Source: Marinobacter sp.
Lineage (GTDB): Bacteria; Pseudomonadota; Gammaproteobacteria; Pseudomonadales; Oleiphilaceae
Reading direction: 5' to 3'
Length of the DNA stretch: 18,797 nucleotides
Assembly: GCA_017643965.1 (NCBI GenBank)
Contig: JAEPMM010000015.1
Location: 1 to 18,797 of the forward strand
The number at the start of each line of letters is the position of its first letter. Position 1 is the first letter of the stretch. This document shows, piece after piece, positions 1 to 7,410 of the stretch. The position numbers and the translations under genes are program-made. The notes beneath the pieces were generated by a model. That model did no database searches. It saw only the letters and a list, made by a program, of their open reading frames with translations, and was not told where the DNA came from.

Positions 1-153
1 AGTCTCAACCTGTCTGGTAATGGTTCTGCGCCCACGTTCAATCTTGAGGCAGCAGGTGCTGTCAATACCATCACTGTTTCTGGTGATCAGGACGTAACGG
101 TTGAAATGGGTATTGATGAAGTTGCAGGTCTGACCACAGCATCTTCCGGGTAA
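1..153 (+). CDS. Fragment of a repetitive surface/secreted (S-layer or T1SS adhesin-like) protein, joined to rpsA
   Basis: Reading frame 1 is open from the first base to a TAA at 151-153. It translates to a Ser/Thr/Gly/Asn/Val-rich stretch beginning SLNLSGNGSAPTFNLEAAGA and continuing through VNTITVSGDQDVTVEMGIDE. Alternating beta-strand-like runs with NxxSG and TxxVSG patterns and no Cys are typical of S-layer proteins and large type I-secreted adhesins. That is family resemblance by eye, not a search result. Only about the first 45 codons are credible. The last few codons (about 138-153) are antisense rpsA sequence, so the stop is an artefact of the junction. Base composition is lower in GC, and codon use (GGT, GTT, ACT, AAT) differs from every other gene here. 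Both ends are therefore missing: the left by the window, the right by the junction. Confidence 0.5.
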   Translation, partial: SLNLSGNGSAPTFNLEAAGAVNTITVSGDQDVTVEMGIDEVAGLTTASSG

Positions 154-971
154 CGACCCTTGATATCGACCCAGGGATCTTCGCCCAGCTGCTTCAGGCC
201 CAGAGATACGCGGTTACGCTCGCGGTCAAACTTGAGGACCTTCACATTGATTTCGTCGCCCACATTCACGATTTCGCTCGGATGCTTGATGCGCTTCCAG
301 GCCATATCGGTGATGTGCAGCAGGCCGTCAACACCGCCCAGATCTACGAACGCGCCGTAGTCGGTCAGGTTCTTGACGATACCTTTGATTTCCAGACCTT
401 CGGTCAGGGTTTCCAGCAGAGCTTCGCGCTCAGCGCTGTTTTCAGCTTCCAGAACGGCGCGGCGGGAAACAACCACGTTGTTACGCTTCTGGTCCAGCTT
501 GATAACCTTGAATTCCAGTTCCTTGTTCTCCAAGTGCGCGGTGTCGCGAACCGGACGAACGTCTACCAGAGAGCCCGGCAGGAAGGCACGGATGCCAGCC
601 AGATCGACAGTGAAGCCGCCCTTGACCTTGCCGTTGATAATGCCCTTGACCACTTCTTCAGCTTCGAAGGACTTCTCGAGTACCTTCCAGGCTTCAGCAC
701 GCTTGGCCTTTTCACGGGACAGACGGGTTTCGCCGAAACCGTCTTCAACAGCGTCGAGAGCTACATCGACAACGTCGCCAATAGCAACTTCCAACTCGCC
801 TTTTTCGTTAAGAAACTGGGAGGCGGGGATAACGCCTTCGGACTTCAGTCCGGCGTTAACGGTGACCCAGTCGTTGTCGACGTCAACTACGGTTCCCTGG
901 ACGATGGAACCCGGTTGCATGTCAATTTCTTTTAGGCTTTCTTCAAAAAGATCCGCAAAGCTCTCGCTCAT
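87..971 (-). CDS. rpsA: 30S ribosomal protein S1, 3'-truncated by the junction (S1 domains 1-3 only)
   Basis: S1 is the large RNA-binding protein of the small ribosomal subunit. It unfolds and recruits mRNA and is normally about 557 residues with six S1 (OB-fold) domains. The 294-residue frame here begins MSESFADLFEESLKEIDMQP. It contains S1 domain 1 (about 20-88), domain 2 (about 105-171, ending NVVVSRRAVLE) and domain 3 (about 192-260, with GLLHITDMAWKR and RVSLGLKQLGEDPW). Domain 4 should begin with an RVTNLTDYG-type motif, but residues 281-294 are foreign. Genuine rpsA sequence covers about 132-971. The ATG at 969-971 follows a taggaca Shine-Dalgarno. The gene lies 130 bp downstream of cmk, as usual in gammaproteobacteria, but the expected downstream ihfB is absent because of the break. 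A three-domain S1 would keep the ribosome-docking part yet lose most mRNA binding, so I doubt this is the organism's real S1. Confidence 0.9.
   Translation of the reverse strand: MSESFADLFEESLKEIDMQPGSIVQGTVVDVDNDWVTVNAGLKSEGVIPASQFLNEKGELEVAIGDVVDVALDAVEDGFGETRLSREKAKRAEAWKVLEKSFEAEEVVKGIINGKVKGGFTVDLAGIRAFLPGSLVDVRPVRDTAHLENKELEFKVIKLDQKRNNVVVSRRAVLEAENSAEREALLETLTEGLEIKGIVKNLTDYGAFVDLGGVDGLLHITDMAWKRIKHPSEIVNVGDEINVKVLKFDRERNRVSLGLKQLGEDPWVDIKGRYPEDAVVRPATSSIPISTVTS
130..140. other. Chimeric breakpoint inside rpsA
   Basis: On the minus strand the S1 reading frame is normal through ...DIKGRYPEDAVV (codon 280, ending at 132). It then becomes unrelated residues RPATSSIPISTVTS and stops at 87-89. 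On the plus strand the adhesin-like frame is plausible up to about GLT (ending near 135) and then becomes nonsense. The hexamer gaccac (132-137) can be read as belonging to either side, so the join may carry a few bases of microhomology. I see no inverted repeats, target-site duplication or transposase. An assembly or amplification chimera is the simplest explanation, with genuine rearrangement the alternative. Confidence 0.7.
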
Positions 972-1089
972 TATGTGTCCTATATGATCAACGCAAGTGT
1001 GCTCCGTGCTACCAGCAACACGGTCTGTTAGTAGTTTCCGGAAGCAGCCTGGGGCTGGCAGATAACGCTACATCCGGCATTTCAACGAC

Positions 1090-1117
1090 AAAAAGGTGCA
1101 GTCAGGCCTGACCTGCA
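1090..1117 (-). terminator. Possible intrinsic terminator after cmk
   Basis: On the minus strand, immediately around the cmk stop, the near-palindrome TGCAGGTCAGGCCTGACTGC (1117-1098) can fold with GCA/TGC and GTCA/TGAC arms, one bulged G and a GGCC loop. ACC and then TTTTT (1094-1090) follow. The U-tract starts three bases after the stem, so termination may be partial. It would separate the aromatic amino acid/cmk transcript from rpsA. In the 130-bp cmk-rpsA gap I found no convincing -35/-10 pair for rpsA. Confidence 0.4.
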
Positions 1118-1782
1118 GCGGCCATACACCTGTCTAACACCTCTTCTATACTCAAACCTGTGGAATCAATGACTTGCGCATCATCCGCCGGCTTGAGCGG
1201 GGCTGCAGAACGGTTCATATCCCGCTCATCGCGAACCCGTATCTCTTCTAAAAGCGCATCAATGTTAACATCGACCCCCGCGTCCTTCAACTGGCTGTAG
1301 CGTCGGCGCGCCCTTTCCTCGGCACTGGCGGTCAGGAATATCTTCACCGGGGCATCGGGAAACACCACCGTGCCCATATCACGGCCATCCGCCACCAGAC
1401 CGGGCAACTGGCGGAAATCCCGCTGCCGCTGCAACAGGGCATCACGCACCGGCTGGATCACGGCGACCCGGGAGGCATTGTCACCGGTGGCTTCGGTGCG
1501 GACTTCCGCGGTGACGTCTTCACCGGACAGAATCACCCGCACCGGTTCACCCGGCCCGGTAGGCTCGAACGCCACGTCCAGGCTGGCGGCCACGTTTACC
1601 AGACCGGCCTCATCGTCCAGGGCGACGCCCTGTCGCATGGCCGCAAGTGCCGTCAGACGGTATAGCGCTCCGCTGTCCAGCAGGTGCCAGCCCAGACGTT
1701 TCGCCAGCATCTGGGTTACCGTGCCCTTTCCGGAACCGCCGGGGCCATCTACGGTAATGACCGGCGCCATAGTGGAGGACAT
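1102..1782 (-). CDS. cmk: Cytidylate kinase
   Basis: Cytosolic kinase that phosphorylates CMP and dCMP to the diphosphates using ATP, in pyrimidine salvage and RNA turnover. The protein (226 residues from this start, usual length about 225) has a P-loop GPGGSGKG at residues 13-20, the CMP-binding segment LLDSGALYR after it, the family signature VADGRDMGTVVFPDA, and an Arg-rich lid (SAEERARRRYSQL). I prefer the ATG at 1780-1782 to the GTG one codon upstream, because AGGAGG then lies six bases before it. The ATG shares its A with the TGA stop of tyrA/aroA (TGATG), which implies translational coupling. Cmk-rpsA adjacency is the common gammaproteobacterial order. Confidence 0.95.
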   Translation of the reverse strand: MSSTMAPVITVDGPGGSGKGTVTQMLAKRLGWHLLDSGALYRLTALAAMRQGVALDDEAGLVNVAASLDVAFEPTGPGEPVRVILSGEDVTAEVRTEATGDNASRVAVIQPVRDALLQRQRDFRQLPGLVADGRDMGTVVFPDAPVKIFLTASAEERARRRYSQLKDAGVDVNIDALLEEIRVRDERDMNRSAAPLKPADDAQVIDSTGLSIEEVLDRCMAAAGQA

Positions 1783-4010
1783 CACTCCCCTCCTTCGGCG
1801 TGGATCCGGATACCGGTCTGGCGGGCGAGATCCACAAAACCGGGGAACGAAGTAGCCACATTCGCACAGTCCGTCACTTCGATGTCACCGGCCGCTCGCA
1901 GCGAGGCCACGGCAAAGGACATGGCAATGCGGTGGTCGCCATGGCTGTCCACCTTGCCGCCGCCAATGGTCTGGCCGCCTTCGATAACGATGCCGTCCGG
2001 CGTCACCGTGGTTTCCACACCCAGTGCTGCCAGGCCATCGGCCATGACCTGAATGCGATCGCTCTCCTTTACCCGCAGCTCTTCGGCACCGCGCAATACG
2101 GTCTTGCCTTGCGCGCAGACCGCGGCAATGAACAACACCGGGAATTCGTCAATCGCCAGCGGCACCTGGTCTTCCGGAATATCGATGCCCTTCAGCTGCG
2201 CCGACCGCACGGTCAGATCGGCCACCGGCTCACCGCCGATTTCGCGCTCGTCGAGCACTTCGATATCGGCGCCCATCAACCGGAGAATGTTGATCACCCC
2301 GACCCGGGTCGGATTCATACCAACGTGTCGCAGTGTCAGCTCGGAGCCCGGCGCAATGCTGCCGGCCACCAGGAAAAACGCCGCAGAGGATATATCAGCG
2401 GGCACATCAATGGCCGTGGCCGTCAGTTTGCCGCCGCCGGACACACTGGCTGTCGCGTTATCCCGATGGACGTGATAACCGAAACCGGCCAGCATGCGCT
2501 CGGTATGATCGCGGGTTGGCGCCGGCTCGGTGACCGAGGTGACACCCTCTGCATACAGACCCGCCAGCAACAGGCAGGACTTGACCTGCGCCGAGGCCAC
2601 CGGCATCTCATAGTGAATGCCGGTCAGTTGCTGGCCACCGCGAATTTTCATCGGCGGGCGACCGCCGTCGGCGGTATCGATGACCGCACCCATGGCGCGC
2701 AGCGGGTCTGCAACACGCCCCATGGGCCGCTTGGACAGGCTGCTGTCACCAGTGAGCTCGGAATCGAACGGCTGCGCCGCGAGCAGGCCGGCAAACAGCC
2801 GCATCGCGGTGCCGGAATTGCCCAGGTACAGAGGACCGCGGGGCGCCTGCAAGCCGTTCAGGCCGACGCCGTGGATGCGCACGAAGCCGTCGTCCGGGCC
2901 TTCGATGGTAACGCCCATGTCGCGGAATGCCTGCAGCGTGGCGAGGCTGTCCTCTCCTTCCAGAAACCCCTTCACTTCGGTGATGCCGTCCGCCAGAGCG
3001 CCCAGCATGATGGAGCGATGGGAAATGGATTTGTCGCCCGGCACCCGGATATCACCGGTCATACTACCACCGGGCTGGAGACGGAACGTTACCTGTTTCT
3101 GACTGTTGTTTGTCACGTAAGCCTGTTCTGAGAGCATTTTCGAAAAGTGTTCCCGCGCCGCCTTGGCGCGACTGAAAACCCGGAGCAGCGTGGCACTGTC
3201 CTGATCGGCGATGGCCGTGCGGAGCTGGTCCAGATCGTGGGTAAAATGGTCAATCACCCGTAAAACCGCGTCCCGGTTGGACAGGAAGATATCGTGCCAC
3301 ATCACCGGATCACTGGCGGCAATGCGGGTGAAATCGCGAAAGCCGCCGGCCGCGTAGCGGAAAATATCGAGATTCTCGTCCTCGCCGGCCAGCGTGTCCA
3401 CCAACGAGAAGGCAATCAGGTGCGGCAGATGGCTGGTGGCCGCCAGCACTTCGTCGTGATAGGCCACCGACATGGTCAGCACCGTGGCGCCACAGCCCTC
3501 CCACAGGGCTTTCAGGCGGGCCAGGCCGGTCGCATCCACACCCTCCGCGGGCGTCAGGATCACCTTGTGGTTGACGAACAATTCCGCATTGGCGGCCCGA
3601 ATGCCGCTTTTCTCGGAGCCGGCAATGGGATGCCCGGGAATCACCCGGGGCGACAGCGCTCCGAACACCGTCTGCACATCCTGCACGAAGCTGGTTTTGG
3701 TGCTGCCCACGTCGGTCAGCACAGCGTCCGCCGACAGATGGGGCTTGATGGCCTCGAGCACTGCGCGCGTGGCACGAATCGGCACCGCCAGAACCACCAG
3801 ATCGCTGCCGGTTACCGCTTCGGCAATGGAGCCCGCCGCCTCGTCAACTACCCCCAGCTCAACGCCAAGAGACAGCTCGTCTTCACGCTTGTCGGTGCCG
3901 ACAACGGTCTCCGCCAGGCCATTCAGGCGCACCGCTTTCGCCAGCGAACCGCCAATCAGCCCGAGGCCGATCACCGCCACCCGCTTGAACGATGATTTGC
4001 CGGTTGCCAC
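1782..4010 (-). CDS. tyrA-aroA: Bifunctional prephenate dehydrogenase / EPSP synthase (TyrA-AroA fusion)
   Basis: One 742-residue cytosolic protein with two shikimate-branch enzymes. Residues about 1-300 are TyrA, which oxidatively decarboxylates prephenate (or arogenate). They include a Rossmann dinucleotide site VAVIGLGLIGGS (11-22) and the conserved His-rich segment SHLPHLIAF (193-201). After a short linker (about 300-313), residues about 315-742 are AroA, which transfers enolpyruvyl from PEP to shikimate-3-phosphate. They include PGDKSISHRS (324-333), LGNSGTAMRL (396-405) and RVKESDRI. Start is a GTG at 4008-4010 overlapping the hisC TAG (TAGTG), with a purine-rich AGGGGG upstream. This fusion is established in Pseudomonas and relatives, so it is a lineage trait and not a frameshift artefact. 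Both halves look intact, with all the motifs I can check. The stop overlaps the cmk start. Confidence 0.95.
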   Translation of the reverse strand: MATGKSSFKRVAVIGLGLIGGSLAKAVRLNGLAETVVGTDKREDELSLGVELGVVDEAAGSIAEAVTGSDLVVLAVPIRATRAVLEAIKPHLSADAVLTDVGSTKTSFVQDVQTVFGALSPRVIPGHPIAGSEKSGIRAANAELFVNHKVILTPAEGVDATGLARLKALWEGCGATVLTMSVAYHDEVLAATSHLPHLIAFSLVDTLAGEDENLDIFRYAAGGFRDFTRIAASDPVMWHDIFLSNRDAVLRVIDHFTHDLDQLRTAIADQDSATLLRVFSRAKAAREHFSKMLSEQAYVTNNSQKQVTFRLQPGGSMTGDIRVPGDKSISHRSIMLGALADGITEVKGFLEGEDSLATLQAFRDMGVTIEGPDDGFVRIHGVGLNGLQAPRGPLYLGNSGTAMRLFAGLLAAQPFDSELTGDSSLSKRPMGRVADPLRAMGAVIDTADGGRPPMKIRGGQQLTGIHYEMPVASAQVKSCLLLAGLYAEGVTSVTEPAPTRDHTERMLAGFGYHVHRDNATASVSGGGKLTATAIDVPADISSAAFFLVAGSIAPGSELTLRHVGMNPTRVGVINILRLMGADIEVLDEREIGGEPVADLTVRSAQLKGIDIPEDQVPLAIDEFPVLFIAAVCAQGKTVLRGAEELRVKESDRIQVMADGLAALGVETTVTPDGIVIEGGQTIGGGKVDSHGDHRIAMSFAVASLRAAGDIEVTDCANVATSFPGFVDLARQTGIRIHAEGGE

Positions 4011-5137
4011 TAGGCTGCCCCCTGCCCCGAACGGCCCAGAGCCTTGCCCAGGGCATTCAGAAGCTTTGCATTCTCGTGCGCCAGGCCGATGGACACCCTC
4101 AGGTGCCGGGGCATGCCATAGCCGGCGACGGGACGCACGATCACCCCCTGCTCCAGCAGGGATTGGTAAATGCCCATGGCGTTGTCACCAACGTCAACGG
4201 CAATAAAATTGCCGGCCGATGGAATGAAGTCCAGATCCAGCGCCCGGAAGCCATCCTCCAGCTGTGCCATGCCGGCGGCATTCACCTCACAGGAGCGCCG
4301 CAGATAGGACTCGTCACCCAGTACCGCGGTGGCCGCTGCCAGCGCGACGGTGTCAACATTGAAAGGCTGCCGCACCCGGTTAAGTATGTCCGCAATGTCC
4401 GCTGAGCTGATGCTGTACCCCACACGCAACGCCGCCAGCCCCCAGGCCTTGGAGAAGGTGCGGCAAACGATCAGATTCGGGAACCGGGACAGCAGCTGCA
4501 CGCCATCCGCATAACCTTCGCCCTGCAGGTATTCACAGTAGGCTTCGTCCAGCACCACCAGAACCTGCGGAGGAATCTTTGCCAGGAAGTCCTGAATGGC
4601 GTCGGCACCGTGCACGGTGCCGGTAGGATTGTTGGGGTTGGCAACAAACACCAGCCGGGTGCGATCCGTGACCGCCGCTGCAATGGCATCCAGATCGTGG
4701 CCCCAGTCTTTCGCCGGAACCGGCACGCCCCGGGCACCAATGGCCTGAGTCACCAGCGGATACACCGCGAAGGCGTATTGGGAGAAAATCACTTCCGAGT
4801 CTGCATCGGCGAAGCAGCGGGTGATCACCTCGAGGATGTCGTTGGAGCCGTTGCCAAGGGTAATCTGCGACATGTCCACGCCGAAACGCGCAGCCAGCGC
4901 CTGCTTCAGATCAAAGCCGTTGCCGTCCGGGTACAGACACAGCTCGCTCAGGGCCTCACGCGCCGCCGTCAGGGCCCGCTCACTGGGGCCGAGGGGGTTT
5001 TCGTTGCTGGCCAGCTTGACGATATCGTCGGGATTCAGGCCCAGCTCCCGCGCCAGCTCTGCGATGGGCTTGCCGGGCTGATACGGTGACAGCGCCTGAA
5101 CACCCCTGACCGCAAGACTCTGGTAATCAATCGTCAT
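4010..5137 (-). CDS. hisC: Histidinol-phosphate / aromatic aminotransferase
   Basis: PLP-dependent class I/II aminotransferase of 375 residues. Visible features are SNENPLGPS (44-52), the substrate/PLP segment NPNNPTGT (168-175), DEAY (197-200) and the Schiff-base lysine in FSKAWGLAALRVGY (K230, with Arg238 as phosphate anchor). By sequence type it is HisC, converting imidazole-acetol phosphate to histidinol phosphate. Its position between pheA and tyrA/aroA suggests it also, or mainly, transaminates phenylpyruvate and 4-hydroxyphenylpyruvate or prephenate; that is inference from context. The ATG at 5135-5137 is preferred to the GTG one codon upstream because AGGGTGG is then well spaced. The gap to pheA is 21 nt, and its TAG overlaps the next gene's GTG. 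Confidence 0.93.
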   Translation of the reverse strand: MTIDYQSLAVRGVQALSPYQPGKPIAELARELGLNPDDIVKLASNENPLGPSERALTAAREALSELCLYPDGNGFDLKQALAARFGVDMSQITLGNGSNDILEVITRCFADADSEVIFSQYAFAVYPLVTQAIGARGVPVPAKDWGHDLDAIAAAVTDRTRLVFVANPNNPTGTVHGADAIQDFLAKIPPQVLVVLDEAYCEYLQGEGYADGVQLLSRFPNLIVCRTFSKAWGLAALRVGYSISSADIADILNRVRQPFNVDTVALAAATAVLGDESYLRRSCEVNAAGMAQLEDGFRALDLDFIPSAGNFIAVDVGDNAMGIYQSLLEQGVIVRPVAGYGMPRHLRVSIGLAHENAKLLNALGKALGRSGQGAA

Positions 5138-5158
5138 CACACCACCCTGATAGTCGTC

Positions 5159-6256
5159 TTAGAGAACCCCGATCGGGTAGGACCCCAACCGTTTCAGCTC
5201 CACGGCTTCCTCGTCGATTTCCGCCAGCACCTTGCGCACCTGTTCGTCGTCCGTGTGCCCTTCGAAGTCGATATAGAACACATACGCCCAGGTACCGCTG
5301 GGCGATGGCCGGGTTTCGATCCGGGTCAGACTGAGCCCGTGACGGTGGAAGGGTTCCAGCAACTGATACAGGGCGCCGGGTTTGTTGCGCATGGACACCA
5401 GGATCGACGACTTGTCGTGACCACTGGCCGGCACTTCCTCGCGCCCGATAATCAGGAAGCGCGTGGTGTTGTCGGGACGATCCTCGATGCTGCTGGCTTC
5501 TTTCTCCAGCCCGTACAGTTCCGCGGCCATGTCGCCGGCGATGGCGGCAGCGCCCGGTTCTTCCGCGGCGCGGCGGGCCGCTTCGGCGTTACTGCTGACG
5601 GTAATCCGTTCGATGCCGTAGCGATGGGTATCCAGCCACTGCCGGCATTGGGCAAACGACTGCTGGTGCGAGTAGATCCGGCTGATCTCCTGATCCTTGT
5701 TCGCCGGCGACACCAACAGGTGATGGTGGATGCGCAGCTGCACCTCGCCACAGATTTTCAGCGGCGACGACATGAACATATCGAGTGTGTGATTAATCAT
5801 GCCCTCGGTGGAGTTCTCCACCGGGACCACGCCGTAATGGGCCGCCCCGGATTCCACCTCACGGAACACCGCGTCAATGGCCGGCAGCGGCACACTCACC
5901 ACGGAATGGCCGAAATGCTTGAGCGCAGCTGACTGGGTAAACGTGCCCACCGGACCAAGGAAAGCGATGTGCATCGGCTTTTCCAGTGCCAGGCAGGCCG
6001 ACATGATTTCACGGAACAGGCGCGCCATTTCCTCGCCCGACAAGGGCCCCGGGTTCCGCTCCTTGATTCGCCGCAGAACCTGGGCCTCCCGCTCCGGGCG
6101 GTAGAAAAACACGTCCTGGTCCGGATTGGCGGCCATTTTCACATTGGCCACTTCCTGGGCGCATTTGGCGCGGGCGCTGATCAGCTCCATGATCTTCTGA
6201 TCCAGCTGATCGATTTCGTCTCTCAGTTCGCCCAGACGGGTCTGCTCATCGCTCAT
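5159..6256 (-). CDS. pheA: Bifunctional chorismate mutase / prephenate dehydratase (P-protein)
   Basis: Makes phenylpyruvate from chorismate in two steps and is usually feedback-inhibited by phenylalanine. The 365-residue protein has an AroQ-type chorismate mutase helix bundle (about 5-92; LRDEIDQLDQKIMELI, then FYRPERE). The prephenate dehydratase domain (about 95-275) begins IAFLGPVGTFTQSAAL and carries the catalytic TTRF at 264-267. The C-terminal ACT domain (about 284-360) has GALY (294-297) and ETRP (314-317), matching the GALV and ESRP Phe-binding motifs, so allosteric control is probably retained. The ATG at 6254-6256 starts two bases after the serC TGA (TGATCATG), so translation is likely coupled. 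An upstream TTG in frame is not needed. No leader-peptide attenuator was seen before it. Confidence 0.95.
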   Translation of the reverse strand: MSDEQTRLGELRDEIDQLDQKIMELISARAKCAQEVANVKMAANPDQDVFFYRPEREAQVLRRIKERNPGPLSGEEMARLFREIMSACLALEKPMHIAFLGPVGTFTQSAALKHFGHSVVSVPLPAIDAVFREVESGAAHYGVVPVENSTEGMINHTLDMFMSSPLKICGEVQLRIHHHLLVSPANKDQEISRIYSHQQSFAQCRQWLDTHRYGIERITVSSNAEAARRAAEEPGAAAIAGDMAAELYGLEKEASSIEDRPDNTTRFLIIGREEVPASGHDKSSILVSMRNKPGALYQLLEPFHRHGLSLTRIETRPSPSGTWAYVFYIDFEGHTDDEQVRKVLAEIDEEAVELKRLGSYPIGVL

Positions 6257-6258
6257 GA

Positions 6259-7341
6259 TCAACCACGCTCCCTGGCAAATTCCGTCATGTAGGCAATCAG
6301 CGCGTCTACACCGGCTTCCGGCATGGCGTTATAGAGGCTGGCACGCATGCCGCCCACCGAACGGTGGCCTTTCAGGTTCAGCAGCCCGCGGGCATCGGCC
6401 CCTTTCAGGAACTCATCGTTCAGACCGTCTTCCGCCAGGGTAAACGGCACGTTCATCCATGAGCGGAAACGGGGATCAATGGGGTTGGCATAGAAATCGT
6501 TGGCGTCAATGAAGCCGTAAAGCTTCTGCGCCTTGCGCAAATTGGTCTCGCCCATGGCTTTCACGCCACCCTGGGCTTTCAGCCATTGGAACACCAGCCC
6601 GGCAAGGTACCAGGAATAGGTGGCCGGAGTATTGTACATGGAATCGTTATCCGCGATGACCTGGTAGTTCATCATGGTCGGCGTTTCCTTGCGGGCCTTG
6701 CCGAGCAGATCCTTGCGGATAATCACCACCACCAGGCCAGACGGCCCGATGTTCTTCTGGGCACCGGCATAAATCACGCCGAACTTCGACACGTCCAGCG
6801 GCCGCGACAGCATGTTGGAGGACATGTCCGCAACCAGCGGCACGGAACCGCTGTCCGGCACGAAGTCGTACTCCAGGCCGCCGATGGTTTCATTCGGGGT
6901 GTAATGCAGGTAGGCGGCGTCGTTGCGGGTATTCCAGCCACTCTGATCCGGAATCGTGGTGAAACCGCTCGCTTCGCTGCTGGCAGCCACATTGACCTGG
7001 CCGTACCGACTCGCTTCGGCGATGGCTTTTTTCGACCAGATACCGGTATTGATGTAATCCGCAGACGACTTGTCACCCAGCAGGTTCAGAGGGATGGTCG
7101 CAAACTGGCTGGAAGCTCCACCCTGCATGAAGAGTACAGCGTAATCGCTTGAAATTCCCGCCAATTCGCGAAGATCTTTTTCCGCGGTTTCGGCAATCTC
7201 GACGAACTCGTCACTGCGATGACTCATCTCCATCACGGACATGCCGGTACCGCGCCAGTCGAGCATTTCATCCCGCGCCTGCCGCAGCACGCTTTCCGGC
7301 AAGGTTGCCGGACCTGCACAAAAGTTATACGCCCTGCTCAT
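6259..7341 (-). CDS. serC: Phosphoserine aminotransferase
   Basis: PLP enzyme that transaminates 3-phosphohydroxypyruvate to phosphoserine in serine synthesis. It also acts on the erythronate-phosphate analogue in pyridoxal phosphate synthesis. The 360-residue protein starts MSRAYNFCAGPATLPESVL and has the family's RGTGMSVMEMSHRS (30-43). The PLP lysine sits in AGAQKNIGPSG (K196, equivalent to E. coli K198), and the end is FKGHRSVGGMRASLYNAMP-like. The ATG at 7339-7341 follows an AGGAAC Shine-Dalgarno; an in-frame TTG six codons upstream is rejected. serC heads the aromatic block here. Only 51 nt and a hairpin separate it from gyrA, so it either relies on readthrough or has a promoter inside the gyrA end. 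Confidence 0.95.
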   Translation of the reverse strand: MSRAYNFCAGPATLPESVLRQARDEMLDWRGTGMSVMEMSHRSDEFVEIAETAEKDLRELAGISSDYAVLFMQGGASSQFATIPLNLLGDKSSADYINTGIWSKKAIAEASRYGQVNVAASSEASGFTTIPDQSGWNTRNDAAYLHYTPNETIGGLEYDFVPDSGSVPLVADMSSNMLSRPLDVSKFGVIYAGAQKNIGPSGLVVVIIRKDLLGKARKETPTMMNYQVIADNDSMYNTPATYSWYLAGLVFQWLKAQGGVKAMGETNLRKAQKLYGFIDANDFYANPIDPRFRSWMNVPFTLAEDGLNDEFLKGADARGLLNLKGHRSVGGMRASLYNAMPEAGVDALIAYMTEFARERG

Positions 7342-7375
7342 GTTCCTGTGATCTCTCAAGTCTTACCTGTCATTC

Positions 7376-7410
7376 CGGGAAAGGTGCTGGCGTTATTCTT
7401 CGCCAGCACC
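7376..7410 (-). terminator. Hairpin overlapping the gyrA stop codon (weak terminator or attenuator-like)
   Basis: A perfect 10-bp inverted repeat, GGTGCTGGCG / CGCCAGCACC (7410-7401 and 7392-7383 on the minus strand), encloses an 8-base loop. The loop contains the gyrA TAA (7395-7393). The stem forms the last codons of gyrA (Gly-Ala-Gly) plus the sequence just after the stop. Only TTT follows before CCCGG, so the U-tract is poor for a strong Rho-independent terminator. It may reduce, but not abolish, readthrough into serC, or protect the 3' end. Confidence 0.55.

Noticed and set aside
130..140. Transposon or prophage insertion in rpsA
   Set aside because: No terminal inverted repeat, target duplication, integrase or transposase sequence is visible in the 135 bases available to the left.
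282..935. Plus-strand open frames opposite rpsA
   Set aside because: Overlap the S1-domain coding sequence throughout and have no family features.
1800..3131. Plus-strand open frame of 443 codons opposite tyrA/aroA
   Set aside because: A shadow of codon bias. The opposite strand encodes intact EPSP synthase motifs, and the shadow shows no domain.
1782..4010. TyrA-AroA as a sequencing frameshift fusion
   Set aside because: The reading frame is continuous with a sensible linker, and the fusion is established in related gammaproteobacteria.
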